Shown: positions 34,127-43,933 of the stretch, piece after piece | How the letters are laid out: each line of letters starts with the position of its first letter | How positions within the stretch are numbered: the first letter of the stretch is position 1 | Assembly: GCA_022360175.1 (NCBI GenBank) | Contig: JAKSDI010000304.1 | Location: 1 to 54,195, forward strand | DNA: 54,195 nt | Reading direction: 5' to 3' | DNA from: Chitinophagales bacterium | GTDB lineage: Bacteria > Bacteroidota > Bacteroidia > Chitinophagales > Saprospiraceae | The notes under the pieces: model-generated | The model's database searches: none | What the model was told of the DNA's origin: nothing | Seen by the model: only the letters and a program-made list of their open reading frames with translations | Made by a program: the position numbers and the translations under genes

Positions 34127-34576
34127 TATTTCATCCCATATCTCTAAAGCCTCTTCTTCTTTTTTTCGCATCACCTTAGCTTCTTCCTCTGTTTTATCAG
34201 GGTAGCCACATAAATGTAGTACACCATGTATTATAACACGATGGAGTTCATCCTCAAATGAAACGCCATATTTAACAGCATTTTCTTTCACGCGATCTAT
34301 ACTAATGAAAATATCACCTTCAATCAGAGGTGGTTCTGTATAAGGAAAAGTAATAATATCGGTTAGTGTGTCGTGATTGAGATATTCTACGTTGATTTGG
34401 TGGAGATAGGAATCACTACAAAAAATATAGGTAAGTTGGAGAAGTTCTTTTTTCTCTTTTTTGATGATATATTGTATCCAATCTATATAGCGTTGTTCAT
34501 CATTGGGCAACTCAAAATCAATATCTTCTTGCTCAAAAAAGAGTTGCCTGTCTTCATTTTGCAAGGCTTGTTCCAT
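34115..34576 (-). CDS. ybeY: Endoribonuclease YbeY (rRNA maturation)
   Basis: Single-strand-specific metal-dependent RNase that matures 16S rRNA and supports 70S quality control. The C-terminal motif is HGVLHLCGYPDKTEEEAKVMRKKEEEAL: the first two histidines are present, while the third common His is replaced by the DKT form that I recall from Bacteroidota homologues. The start at 34576 (MEQALQNEDRQLFF) gives 153 residues. A TTG at 34594 overlapping the upstream stop would add six residues. It is last in the DUF4175-ATPase-ybeY gene run. Confidence 0.92.
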   Translation of the reverse strand: MEQALQNEDRQLFFEQEDIDFELPNDEQRYIDWIQYIIKKEKKELLQLTYIFCSDSYLHQINVEYLNHDTLTDIITFPYTEPPLIEGDIFISIDRVKENAVKYGVSFEDELHRVIIHGVLHLCGYPDKTEEEAKVMRKKEEEALEIWDEIIPS

Positions 34577-34590
34577 TTTATAATCTATCC

Positions 34591-34995
34591 TCAAATATTA
34601 AACTGCATTTCTACAGTACGCCCTTCGTTGTGAAATTCAACTGCATCGGAAAGTTGTTGCATTAAAAAAACACCTCGACCACCTACTTTTAGTAAATTTT
34701 CTGGAGCAGTAGGATCTGGAATTTCTCCAATATCAAATCCTCTTCCTTCGTCCGTAACCCTTATTGCTAAGCAATTGCTTAGCTTTCGAAGTTGAATCTG
34801 GACAGTTTTAGATTCATCTTTCCTGTTGCCATGAATGATGGCATTATTTACCGCTTCAGTCAGTGTGATGAGGATATTGCCGTATAAATCCTGATTGAGT
34901 TGGTATTGTTTTACAATCCGTTCTACAAAGGATTCTACCAGGGCAATATTCCTGGGGTTTGAGGACAATTTCAGCATAATAGGCTTTGAACTCAT
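34591..34995 (-). CDS. RsbW/SpoIIAB-like ATP-binding protein (anti-sigma regulatory type)
   Basis: A 134-residue stand-alone GHKL ATPase of the serine-protein-kinase type. The N-box is LTEAVNNAIIHGN (near 44-56), the G1 box is VTDEGRGFDIGE, and the G2 region is GGRGVFLMQQL. Such proteins act as anti-sigma factors or switch kinases with STAS-domain partners. No partner is in the window. Its location between DUF4175 and ybeY recurs in Bacteroidota, but its target there is not established. Confidence 0.87.
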   Translation of the reverse strand: MSSKPIMLKLSSNPRNIALVESFVERIVKQYQLNQDLYGNILITLTEAVNNAIIHGNRKDESKTVQIQLRKLSNCLAIRVTDEGRGFDIGEIPDPTAPENLLKVGGRGVFLMQQLSDAVEFHNEGRTVEMQFNI

Positions 34996-35120
34996 TATTG
35001 TTTCAATACAGTCAGTCGGTACTATTGGTAAATGTGATTTGAATATTTATTTCAAATACTCAAAGGCACATTTGCCAAAATACAGGATTTTACAATAAAA
35101 TGCAATAGGGCAATAAAATG

Positions 35121-35156
35121 AGATGCAAAGCAGGTCATGAGAATCTGCTTTGCATC
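35121..35156. terminator. 13-bp terminator of the DUF4175 gene
   Basis: AGATGCAAAGCAG (35121-35133) pairs perfectly with CTGCTTTGCATCT (35144-35156), 21 bases beyond the DUF4175 stop. Confidence 0.75.
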
Positions 35157-35177
35157 TAGGTTTTTGAAAACTATTTA

Positions 35178-38100
35178 TTATTCTGATTTCAGAGATTTGA
35201 AATACTCTTCTACCAGGAATTTGTAATAAGGCTTGAGTGAAGGAGAAACAGATTTATACATATCGATTTCGGCTTCACGTTTCTTAATATATTCTTCTAA
35301 AGAAGGAGGCATTTTACGTTCGTATTGGCTGGCCTGTTCCGCTTTGCGCTGTTGGTCATATTCTCGCTGGCGTTCTGCTTTTTCATGTTCTAATAATCTG
35401 GTAAGGATATCTTGCTGGCGAAGCAACATTTCATTAGACAAACGCTTATTTACGAGATCCTCTTCAATTTTATCCATACCATCCATAATATCTTGTATCT
35501 GCTTGCTACCACCCTGGCCTTTCTCCTGCATTTCTTTTTGTTTCTCTTTTAAGGCTTTACGCAGGGCAGCCTGGCGAGCAGCCATTTCAGCAAATTCTTT
35601 AGCGGAAGGACTTCCTTTACCTTGTTGCATTTTTTGTTTCAGCTGTTTCATTTGCTGATTAAGGCTTTGCTGGCCTTGACTGATTTTATCCTTAGGAACC
35701 TTCCCACTACTACCCTTTCCGCCAGGTTTATTGCACATTTGGCTTCCTGCCATCATACCTGACATTTGCTGCTGCATTTGGTTCATAACTTCACTCAACA
35801 TCAGCGCTAAATCATTAACATTTTTCATTGTACGCTGTTGATGATTAGCAGCCTGTGGCTTACGCCTTTCCTCTAATTCATCTAAGCTTTCACGAATGTT
35901 ATTCTTGATTTCGCCTACCTTTTCAGTAACGAACGATTCAATTTGGAAAACTCGTTTACTGAGGGCCTGAAGGCTATCTTCTACTAATCGGAAATCGTCT
36001 TTTAGCTTAAATTGGCCCTGCACTAATTCTACATATCGAGGTGTATTAGTTTGAGTAGTACCAAATTCATCAATCAAATCCTCCTGGTCAAATGAGAGGC
36101 CTACCAGGTTTTCCAATAACTGTCGGAGCGCCTTCATATCTTCCTCCATCTGTTCCATTTCCCCAGATTCCATCATCATTTGCATGGCTTGTGCCATATC
36201 CTGCATTTTTTCTGATGCATCTTTTTGAGATTCTGAAGCCTTTTTATTTTGTTGCTGATCTAGCTGCTCCTGACTTTGATCAATATCTTGCTGGATATCT
36301 TCCATTTGCTCACTTCGATCCGGCATCTCCTTTGGTTGCTCCAATTCTTTATTTTTCTCCTGCATCTTGTCCATCTTCTCCTTGATATCCTGGAACTTCT
36401 CGTCTATTTCTTCCTGTTCTTTCTTTAAATCTTCTTCAGATTCTTTTCCTTCTTCCGTTTTTTCAGAAAGCTCCTTTTGTTCTTCTGCTAGTTTTTCCAA
36501 CTCACTAATGGTTTCCTGCATCTCCTGTTCTAGCTCCAATTGCTTAAACATTTCAAGCATGCGATCTAACTCCATCTCCAACTGCTCATCAGATAACTCC
36601 ATCTCTTCCATCTTCTCCAGAGCTTCTTCTTTATTCATTTCTTGCAAGAGTTCTTCGATTTGCTTCATTAACTCTTTCATCTCATCACTCATTACTTCCT
36701 CCATCATTTCTTGAAGCTTCTCTTGCTTTTCCATTATCTGCTCATCTTGCTCCGAAAACTCTTTTCTATTCTCTTGATTTTCTTTGAAGTTCTTATTGGC
36801 TTCTTCAATTTTCTTTTCGAGTTCTTTCTGGCGTTCAAGCATTTTTTCAAGCTCCTTTCTTGTCTGCCAATCCATTTCTTTTTCCTGAAGCAGCTTTTCC
36901 CGCATCTTCTTCATTTCTTCCTGAATCTTACGAGATTCCTCCAATGCTTTCTTTAAATCTTCTTTTATTTCTTCATCGTTTTGCTCTTCAATAGCTTTAA
37001 ATTCATCTACAGTCGGCATCGCGAAGACCATTAAATTAGTGCGTGCAGACTTACTACCATTTACAGCATCATTATCAAAAATTTCGAAATAGTAAGTTAC
37101 TTCTTCACCAGGTTTTAGAGCCAATTCATTCAGGTCAAAAACATGGTCATAACGTATTGTCTTACCAGAAGGCTTATTGATTGATGTAGTATTTAGCTTA
37201 CCTTGTTTGCCTTCTACGTCTTTAATGCGGTAGTTGAAATTGAGGTTAAGCAAGCCATAATCATCAGATGCTTCACCAACGAAATACATTAATTTCCTAT
37301 CGAGGCTATCTTGAAATTTCTCAGCTTTAATAGCTGGATATAAATCGGGAATAACCGAAATAGAATAGCTGATAGAATCTGCATTGGGCAGCGCTTCATT
37401 AGATACATATAATTTATAGCCTGCATCTGACATCATACGTTTTTTGAACGTAAATAAGTCATCTGAAAAGCGCTTGATTGCAACAGCTTCTTCTCCGGAA
37501 AATTGCACTTTGATCGCATCGGTATTTTCTGCATCCAAAACCCAATCTACATTAGTGCCAGTAGGTACTGTAAGGTCACCAATATTTGAAAGCTCTTCGT
37601 CTTTACGTTGGGTATAAGCAGGATAGTCGAGTTTTACATCAAAAGCAGCAATATTAGGCTTCATCAGCACATCCAGTGTATATTCTTTAGAACTTACCCC
37701 TGAAGAATATAGGTTGAAATCGAGCGCTTTTTGTACATTATTGAAAGTATAGCTAAATTCATTAGCGGCCTCTTTAGCTAAGCGATATTGTGCATTATCG
37801 ATATTGATAAACACTTCATTTGGCAACTGCTCTCCTTCCACTTTTACAGTAAGAGGATAATCTTCAAACTGCACAACAGATGGATCATTCTCGCCTAAGA
37901 CAAAGGAAAATGGTGCAGGCTTTTCAAAATCCGTATTGTTATTGATGAGGCGAGTAGTACTATCTGTAATTAAATTAGCATTGATGAAGAGAATCAATAC
38001 TAATAACATCATTGGAGGCAACGCATAGCGCAAGTATTTTCTATTTTTACTCAGATCAATAGCATTTCTGAAAGGAACAACCTTTATCTCATCCGATTTT

Positions 38101-38507
38101 TGATTAATACTGGCTAGTATTAATTCACGATTTTCAGAATGGTCTGATTGTTTTTTCAACTGTAAAACATTCAACAGTTTATCCTTTACATCTGTAAAAT
38201 GTTCGCCGATAATTTGAGCTGCCTGTTCATGAGAAATAACACTGCCTAAGCGAAAGTATTTAGATAAAGGTATAAATACCCAAGCTGTAAGTGCTATCAG
38301 GCTGACCCCGATAAAAGAGAAAAACATAAGCTTGCGAACATCCGTACCGAAATAATAGTAATACTCCAGTAAGCTCACCATCAAGAATAAAAACAAGATG
38401 AGTCCAATACTGTACAATGTTCCACGGATCAGTTTGTTAATGTAAAATTTACGAATAAACTGATCTAGTTTATTGATCAATAATTGATAGTTATTGTGCG
38501 TTGCCAT
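35178..38507 (-). CDS. DUF4175 family large membrane coiled-coil protein
   Basis: An 1109-residue protein. Membrane helices lie at about 25-47, 55-78 and 163-183. A beta-rich, probably periplasmic region follows (about 200-510). After it comes a very long Glu/Lys/Gln/Met-rich coiled coil (about 520-800) and a second Gln/Met-rich helical part with an unusual low-complexity stretch QQQMSGMMAGSQMCNKPGGK near 945-965. The family is restricted to Bacteroidota and has no assigned function. The architecture suggests an envelope-spanning or scaffold protein. It lies 182 bases upstream of the ATPase-ybeY pair on the same strand, with a terminator-like hairpin between. Confidence 0.85.
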   Translation of the reverse strand: MATHNNYQLLINKLDQFIRKFYINKLIRGTLYSIGLILFLFLMVSLLEYYYYFGTDVRKLMFFSFIGVSLIALTAWVFIPLSKYFRLGSVISHEQAAQIIGEHFTDVKDKLLNVLQLKKQSDHSENRELILASINQKSDEIKVVPFRNAIDLSKNRKYLRYALPPMMLLVLILFINANLITDSTTRLINNNTDFEKPAPFSFVLGENDPSVVQFEDYPLTVKVEGEQLPNEVFINIDNAQYRLAKEAANEFSYTFNNVQKALDFNLYSSGVSSKEYTLDVLMKPNIAAFDVKLDYPAYTQRKDEELSNIGDLTVPTGTNVDWVLDAENTDAIKVQFSGEEAVAIKRFSDDLFTFKKRMMSDAGYKLYVSNEALPNADSISYSISVIPDLYPAIKAEKFQDSLDRKLMYFVGEASDDYGLLNLNFNYRIKDVEGKQGKLNTTSINKPSGKTIRYDHVFDLNELALKPGEEVTYYFEIFDNDAVNGSKSARTNLMVFAMPTVDEFKAIEEQNDEEIKEDLKKALEESRKIQEEMKKMREKLLQEKEMDWQTRKELEKMLERQKELEKKIEEANKNFKENQENRKEFSEQDEQIMEKQEKLQEMMEEVMSDEMKELMKQIEELLQEMNKEEALEKMEEMELSDEQLEMELDRMLEMFKQLELEQEMQETISELEKLAEEQKELSEKTEEGKESEEDLKKEQEEIDEKFQDIKEKMDKMQEKNKELEQPKEMPDRSEQMEDIQQDIDQSQEQLDQQQNKKASESQKDASEKMQDMAQAMQMMMESGEMEQMEEDMKALRQLLENLVGLSFDQEDLIDEFGTTQTNTPRYVELVQGQFKLKDDFRLVEDSLQALSKRVFQIESFVTEKVGEIKNNIRESLDELEERRKPQAANHQQRTMKNVNDLALMLSEVMNQMQQQMSGMMAGSQMCNKPGGKGSSGKVPKDKISQGQQSLNQQMKQLKQKMQQGKGSPSAKEFAEMAARQAALRKALKEKQKEMQEKGQGGSKQIQDIMDGMDKIEEDLVNKRLSNEMLLRQQDILTRLLEHEKAERQREYDQQRKAEQASQYERKMPPSLEEYIKKREAEIDMYKSVSPSLKPYYKFLVEEYFKSLKSE

Positions 38508-38643
38508 AATTCAATTTTGAACTGTGAAAGAGTTCAATTCTTTACAAAAAGGCGCTTGATTGTTAAGCTGGATTTTCGAGGGGGTTGTTCGTCTCAGAAG
38601 AGGCACTAAATTAAGCAAGATAAAGGGAAATGTCAAGCATTTA

Positions 38644-40017
38644 TTATCTCGCTATTACTATGACTTGAATACTACTTCGGGACCCCTCTATCAATTGAAA
38701 GACATAATGAGCCGGAGGAAAGTTGCTTAGATCTAAAGATATTTGGCTATTTCCTCCTTTTTGAAGGGAAAAAACTTTTAAAAGTTGTCCCTGAAGGGAA
38801 AAAATCCTTACTTCAATAGGATTTATCGATCCCTTTTGAGATGATGTACGTTTGAGAAAGATTTGACCAGAAGTAGGAACTGGAAAAATCTGCCATCCTT
38901 TGAAATATTGAATATGATGATTCGCATTTATACCATTTCCATAGTGATAAAAGCGCCTATCAAGATTTTCCCATACTTCCTGTGAAGAGTTCCAGCGTTG
39001 TGCATGTTCTATAGCAAGCTGATCATTGTTATTGTATGCATAATCTACTGTAATGAGGTTTCTCCAGCTTTCAGATTGTGGAGCCCAGCTTTGAGATAGA
39101 AGCTGAGTTCTTAACCCATCAGCATTTACCATATATTGTTCTTGATAAAAAGGACTCCAGCTCTGATTTTCTTCTGACCAACTTTCTTGGAGCCATCCAG
39201 TTTGATGCCCATTATTATCATAGGAGAATGTTCGTCGATAAGCCGTTTGCCAGCTTTCATCTATATATGTTTCTACTCCATAAGTAAGGAGGTTATCATC
39301 ATTATTATAAGTGCGCGTAATTCGAAACTGGGACTGCCATGATTCTGATTCCCACCATTCCTGGATTTCCGAAAGAAGATTTCCCGAAACATCGTAAGAT
39401 TCATATAAACGCCGATTGATATTTACCCATGTTTCATCCATCCAGTTTTGGGTCGTGTAAGAAGAAACATGGTTATTAATATTTTCGTAAGTACTGAGGT
39501 ACTGAGTATTACCTTTCCACTCCGTACCGTTCCAGGCTTGAATCTCTTCTACCGCTAATCGATTTTCGCTATCATATTTCCATAAAACACGTTGATCTAA
39601 AGTATCTATTTGCCAGCTATTATTAATTCTAGAAAACTCTAAGGAAGTATCTGGTTGGCCTAAATTGGTATAGGAATTTTCAATTCTGCGGGTATAAGGC
39701 CAGGTATTGGAGGTGTAATCACGAAAATTGGTAACGGTTAGTTGTTCATTTTCATCATAGGAATACTCTATGGAATCTTTGAAAATCCAATCCATTTCAA
39801 AAGAATTCCACCCATCATACCTTTCAGCCACTAATAAATGGTCATTAGTAGGAGTCAATAAAGGGATTTCTTCTTTGGGGAGTAGAGTAGAATGAGGAAG
39901 TACATTTTCCATCTGTGCCCAATGAAACCACTTTAATTCTTGTTTGCCTTGAGCATATAGCCCGTTAGAAACCACTAATGTTGAAAAAAGGCCTATAAGA
40001 TAAATGTACTTCCTCAT
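38644..40017 (-). CDS. T9SS-secreted protein with Trp-rich tandem repeats
   Basis: Start chosen at 40017 because MRKYIYLIGLFSTLVVSNGLYAQ is a signal peptide. The 457-residue protein consists of about six to eight degenerate modules of roughly 40 residues with the pattern W-x-(E/S)-x-W...Y-x-Y-(D/N)-x2-G/N (examples: QAWNGTEWKGNTQYLSTYEN, EWWESESWQSQFRITRTYNN, ETYIDESWQTAYRRTFSYDN). The last 80 residues (GWQIFPVPTSGQIFLKR onward) are a type A T9SS sorting domain, so the protein should be released or anchored at the cell surface. Its repeats recall YD-type and adhesin modules. It follows the M1 peptidase gene by 10 bases and is probably cotranscribed. Confidence 0.82.
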   Translation of the reverse strand: MRKYIYLIGLFSTLVVSNGLYAQGKQELKWFHWAQMENVLPHSTLLPKEEIPLLTPTNDHLLVAERYDGWNSFEMDWIFKDSIEYSYDENEQLTVTNFRDYTSNTWPYTRRIENSYTNLGQPDTSLEFSRINNSWQIDTLDQRVLWKYDSENRLAVEEIQAWNGTEWKGNTQYLSTYENINNHVSSYTTQNWMDETWVNINRRLYESYDVSGNLLSEIQEWWESESWQSQFRITRTYNNDDNLLTYGVETYIDESWQTAYRRTFSYDNNGHQTGWLQESWSEENQSWSPFYQEQYMVNADGLRTQLLSQSWAPQSESWRNLITVDYAYNNNDQLAIEHAQRWNSSQEVWENLDRRFYHYGNGINANHHIQYFKGWQIFPVPTSGQIFLKRTSSQKGSINPIEVRIFSLQGQLLKVFSLQKGGNSQISLDLSNFPPAHYVFQLIEGSRSSIQVIVIAR

Positions 40018-40027
40018 GATGATCCTA

Positions 40028-42637
40028 TTATGGACGAACATCCTGAAGCAACTGCTCGTAAAAAGATTTCAGTTGTTCATTCGATTCGCTATCCTTAATT
40101 ACTTTTAATCTTTCTAATAGTTTGGTGGCTAATGCTTTACTTTCATCGCTTTCACCAGTTGCCAAAGATTTACGCATCTGATTCATAGCACGTGTAGCTC
40201 CATAGCGTTGCCAGCCAGAATAGGTAATATCTTGAGCCATAGTCGTTAATCGGTCAGCTGCTTTTTCGCTAGCTTCCTGACCTGTGGTAATCGCTAGTTG
40301 TTGGTAAGCATCCATAAAATAGATAGAGGAAAATCCATCTAGCTTAGAAAGATTCTTTTCAAAGAAGGCTAAGTAACTAGCATCACCACTTTCAGCATAT
40401 AGCTCTCCAACTGCTAAAAGGAGATCTTCGGCTTCTGTATTTTCTAATTCTTTAGCACTTTGAATAGCGGCTTCTTTATCAAATTGGTTTAGGTATTGCA
40501 ATGCAGCTCCAATTACTACATAGGCAGAGTCCTTTTTCAAGGCTGTCTTAGCTTCTTGCAGGGCAATACTACTTTCAAGTATCATCAATTTATCAAAAGC
40601 AGCAGCTCTAACCTGAGAATGGGGATCCGATTGAGTTATGTCTTTTAATCGTGCTAGAGTAGCTTCGTCTTGTTGCTCTCCTAGCTCCATGATAGCACCG
40701 CCGCGGATAGCCCAAAAAGGATCATTAAGAGCATCTGCAAAAAGTTGCTTGACGGCAGGCGAATTATTACCTCCCAAAAGCTGTATAGCCTCATATCTAT
40801 CTAGAAAACGAGGTGCATTATAATATTGGAATATATACTGATCTTGAGTTTTATTGTCCTGTACTTGTGCTAACAATGAACGATTTGCATCGAATTGAAT
40901 TAATGCTGGTGCGGATTCAACATCAAAAGTGAACGTTTGTGTACGTTGATTAACATGTACTCGCTTCTGAATAGGCGCTTTGCCTGCTTCTGTATAAATA
41001 TTGATGGAAACAGGGAGTTCAAAGATAGCTGGCATCTTCTCCATGTCCTGATGTTGAGTAACCCTTACTATTGCCTGGGAAAGCGAATCATTATAGTCAT
41101 AGTTTACTTCAAGTTGAGGGTGTCCTTGATTGAAGTACCATTGATTGAAAAACCAGTTTAAATCCTCACCAGTTACTGCTTCGAATGCAAGGCGAAGATT
41201 GTGGGCTTCTACAGCTGTGTAAGCATTATCTGTTAGATATTTGTTGAGCCCTGCAAAAAAAGCTTCATCACCTACATAGTTTCTAAGCATATGTAATACT
41301 GATCCACCTTTATTATAGCTATGTGCATCAAACATATTTTCCTTATCCTCATAACCAAAATAAATCAATGGATGAATGTCATTTTGAGCACTGCTTAGGT
41401 ATCCACTCCACTCTTCAAGTAGGTGGTAATCGGCTTCATCACGACCGTATTTATGCTCTAGCCATAGGTACTCACTATAGTTGGCAAAGCCTTCATTCAT
41501 AGTTAGATTGGCCCAGCTTTCACAGGTTACGAAATCACCAAACCAGTGGTGAAATAACTCGTGAGCAATGATGTTTTCGTTATGATCATCAATTAATTCC
41601 TGGCGATGACGCTGTACAAAGTCTCCAAAAATAGAACCAGTAGTATTCTCCATTGCACCGGAAACATAATCACGTACGACTACCTGCGCATACTTAGGCC
41701 AGGGATATTTTACGCCCAATATGTCAGAAAAGAAGTCCAGCATTTCTTTTGTGTTCGAAAAAATGGCAGTAGCATCTTCTTCATAAGCAGGTTCTACATA
41801 ATAAGTGACAGGCTTGCCTTCCCAGCTTTCTTCTACTACTGCAAATTCGCCTATAGCCAGCATGAAAAGATAAGGAGCATGAGGCTTATCCATTTTCCAA
41901 TAATCGGTACGTGTACCATTATCATTGGTAGTGCTATTAATTAGGAGTCCATTGGATAAAGTAGTAAAGCGATCTTCTACAGTTAAGATGACTTCTTGAG
42001 TGCAGCGCTCATTGGGTTTATCAATAGTAGGAAACCAGCGAGAATTATTTTCTGTTTCTCCCTGTGTCCAGATTTGTTGTGGTTTATTAGGTGTTTCTCC
42101 ATGAGGATTAATGAAAAATAAACCTTTATCTGAGGTGATAGCACTGCTGCCTCCTGATTGAGCAGGTGTAGCAGTATAATCTATATATATGGTATACTCT
42201 TCTTCTTTTTGATAGGCTTTATCCAGTTTGACGTGAAGTAATTGTCCGTCATAGTCATATTGGAGGGCCGGTCCAGAAGCATTATTTAATCGGAGGTCAT
42301 GAATTTCAAAACCTTTAGCATCTAGTATAAGCGTAGAGGTTGTATAAAAGTAAGGCTTGAAATTTAGAGTCGCTTTTCCTAATACCTGTTCCTGTTCCCA
42401 ATTGAATGAAAGCTCCAGTTTGGTATGCAAGAGGTCATTCGTTCTGGTAGGACTAGCATGGTAGGTTGGGAGTTCTGGATCAGCAGGGGCAGGCTCAGAG
42501 TAATCCTTTGGAGCAGAGATGACCATTGTATCCAGATTGCGTATTTCAAATTCGTCGGGTTGTGCCACATACACTTTCTGCTGTGCGTTACAGGCTAGCA
42601 GAAAAGTAGCAAGGGCCAATAAAAATATATTTTTCAT
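40028..42637 (-). CDS. M1 aminopeptidase lipoprotein with HEAT-like C-terminal repeats
   Basis: Zinc aminopeptidase of 869 residues. The signal MKNIFLLALATFLLACNAQQ gives a lipobox cysteine at 16. The exopeptidase motif GAMEN is at 327-331 and the zinc site HELFHHW at 359-365, with the third ligand Glu382 in MNEGFANY. The C-terminal 270 residues contain HEAT-like helical repeats (for example DPFWAIRGGAIMELGEQQDE and DPHSQVRAAAFDKL). It probably acts on peptides in the periplasm or at the outer membrane. It leads a two-gene unit with the T9SS cargo gene. Confidence 0.93.
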   Translation of the reverse strand: MKNIFLLALATFLLACNAQQKVYVAQPDEFEIRNLDTMVISAPKDYSEPAPADPELPTYHASPTRTNDLLHTKLELSFNWEQEQVLGKATLNFKPYFYTTSTLILDAKGFEIHDLRLNNASGPALQYDYDGQLLHVKLDKAYQKEEEYTIYIDYTATPAQSGGSSAITSDKGLFFINPHGETPNKPQQIWTQGETENNSRWFPTIDKPNERCTQEVILTVEDRFTTLSNGLLINSTTNDNGTRTDYWKMDKPHAPYLFMLAIGEFAVVEESWEGKPVTYYVEPAYEEDATAIFSNTKEMLDFFSDILGVKYPWPKYAQVVVRDYVSGAMENTTGSIFGDFVQRHRQELIDDHNENIIAHELFHHWFGDFVTCESWANLTMNEGFANYSEYLWLEHKYGRDEADYHLLEEWSGYLSSAQNDIHPLIYFGYEDKENMFDAHSYNKGGSVLHMLRNYVGDEAFFAGLNKYLTDNAYTAVEAHNLRLAFEAVTGEDLNWFFNQWYFNQGHPQLEVNYDYNDSLSQAIVRVTQHQDMEKMPAIFELPVSINIYTEAGKAPIQKRVHVNQRTQTFTFDVESAPALIQFDANRSLLAQVQDNKTQDQYIFQYYNAPRFLDRYEAIQLLGGNNSPAVKQLFADALNDPFWAIRGGAIMELGEQQDEATLARLKDITQSDPHSQVRAAAFDKLMILESSIALQEAKTALKKDSAYVVIGAALQYLNQFDKEAAIQSAKELENTEAEDLLLAVGELYAESGDASYLAFFEKNLSKLDGFSSIYFMDAYQQLAITTGQEASEKAADRLTTMAQDITYSGWQRYGATRAMNQMRKSLATGESDESKALATKLLERLKVIKDSESNEQLKSFYEQLLQDVRP

Positions 42638-42658
42638 TTCGTATGGATTAGTATAAAA

Positions 42659-42684
42659 AAAGCCCGGAAGACTAACCGGGCTTT
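42659..42684 (-). terminator. Intrinsic terminator of the alpha/beta hydrolase gene
   Basis: AAAGCCCGG (42659-42667) pairs with CCGGGCTTT (42676-42684). On the minus strand a T-run follows. It lies 128 bases beyond the hydrolase stop. Confidence 0.8.
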
Positions 42685-42811
42685 ATATATTATATTTTTA
42701 AGCAGTAAAATGTTTCTTAGAATTTGCTCAAATCTCGCTTTTGAGTGCAGTTGTACGCAAAAAAGCAATATTTGCCCCAAATGGAGCGAAGTACGATTTC
42801 AAATCATATTC

Positions 42812-43588
42812 TTAATTCATTTCACGCTCGCTTACTTCTTCCAGAAAATTTTCAAGATGCTGGTTGAAACTTTTTGGATGCTCCATCATAGGTGCATGCC
42901 CACATTCTTCAATAAAAATAAGCCTGGAGTTTTCAATTAGTTCATTGAATTTTTCCCCTACAAAAGCGGGAGTGATTTGATCTTCTCTACCCCAGACTAG
43001 TAGCGTAGGCACCTTGATTTGATGCAGCTTATCTCCTAAATTATGGCGAACTGCAGATTTTGCAGTAGCAATTACTCTAATTGCCTTATTACGATCATTT
43101 ACAATGTCAAAAACCTCATCTACCAGTTCTTTTGTCGCAACTTCAGGACGATAGAATGTCGATTCTGTTTTCGTTTTGATAAAGTCATAATCTCCTCGCT
43201 TTGGAAAACTGGTCCCCATTGCACTTTCAAACAATCCGGAGCTACCAGTCAGTATAATAGAACTGATTCGATCAGGATTGGCTAATGCAAATAACAAGGA
43301 AATATGCCCTCCTAAAGAGTTACCTAGTACATGGACTTTATCGTAGCCTTTATGGACTACAAAATCTCCTACATAATCTACTAAGCCTGTAACGGATACC
43401 TTTCTTATAGGAAGTTCAAAGATTGGAAGGATTGGAACCACGACATTACATTTTCCTGCAAAATGGTTAATGATTCCTTCAAAATTGCTCAATGCTCCAA
43501 AAAGGCCATGCAGGAGGAGAAGATTTTCTCCTTCGCCGCCTGTTTCAATATACTTGAATCGGCCTTCTTCTTTTATTTCAAATTCCAT
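42812..43588 (-). CDS. Alpha/beta-fold hydrolase
   Basis: A 258-residue cytosolic hydrolase without signal peptide. The catalytic triad is visible: Ser91 in the nucleophile elbow GNSLGGH, Asp203 in WGREDQITP and His231 in CGHAPMMEHP. The oxyanion motif is LLLHGLFG near residue 25. It is of the esterase/hydrolase type common in aromatic or lipid catabolism, but the context gives no substrate. A TATTTTTG promoter-like element lies 55 bases upstream (43643-43650). Confidence 0.88.
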   Translation of the reverse strand: MEFEIKEEGRFKYIETGGEGENLLLLHGLFGALSNFEGIINHFAGKCNVVVPILPIFELPIRKVSVTGLVDYVGDFVVHKGYDKVHVLGNSLGGHISLLFALANPDRISSIILTGSSGLFESAMGTSFPKRGDYDFIKTKTESTFYRPEVATKELVDEVFDIVNDRNKAIRVIATAKSAVRHNLGDKLHQIKVPTLLVWGREDQITPAFVGEKFNELIENSRLIFIEECGHAPMMEHPKSFNQHLENFLEEVSEREMN

Positions 43589-43642
43589 TTACTTGTTTAT
43601 CTGATAAAATATCTATCACGACCATGCGTGAAAAGATAGTTG

Positions 43643-43650
43643 CAAAAATA
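43643..43650 (-). promoter_or_regulatory. -7 element TATTTTTG of the hydrolase gene
   Basis: Exact TAnnTTTG match on the minus strand, with a TTG 17 bases upstream (43668-43670). Confidence 0.35.
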
Positions 43651-43699
43651 ACATTTTTTATTGCGATCAACCAATTTCCCAGTAAAGTAGGAAAAAATA

Positions 43700-43730
43700 C
43701 CTATCTTTAAGCAGCTGCCTGAAAGATAAG
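43700..43730. other. Hairpin in the divergent 345-base interval
   Basis: TATCTTT (43702-43708) pairs with AAAGATA (43722-43728), extendable with one bulge. The rest of 43589-43933 holds only the two promoters; I see no gene in it. Confidence 0.35.
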
Positions 43731-43848
43731 GCATGATTTACGGACAAAAACCGTTAACCTTTCTCTTTTTATGGCCTCCCGGTTATATATAATAGCAATG
43801 AACATATCATTCGAATCGCAGATTATATAAAATGTTGTAACCTTTTTA

Positions 43849-43856
43849 TACCTTTG
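43849..43856 (+). promoter_or_regulatory. -7 element TACCTTTG of the OmpA-family gene
   Basis: Exact TAnnTTTG match, 77 bases upstream of the ATG at 43934. It would give a leader of about 70 bases. The codon choice of this gene suggests strong expression. Confidence 0.55.
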
Positions 43857-43933
43857 GCATTAGGAAGGTGAAATACATTTTCCAAAACAGAACGTATAAA
43901 CTGTAATCATTCACTAATCAAACTAAACGAAAC

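Noticed and set aside
34115-34576. YbeY inactivated by loss of its third histidine
   Set aside because: The GYPDKT form with a conserved downstream acidic/Met pattern is what I recall as normal for Bacteroidota YbeY, so it is not evidence of decay.
35233-36956. Several long plus-strand frames opposite the DUF4175 gene
   Set aside because: They are antisense reflections of Glu/Lys/Gln-rich codons, rich in Ser/Phe/Leu, with no signals of their own.
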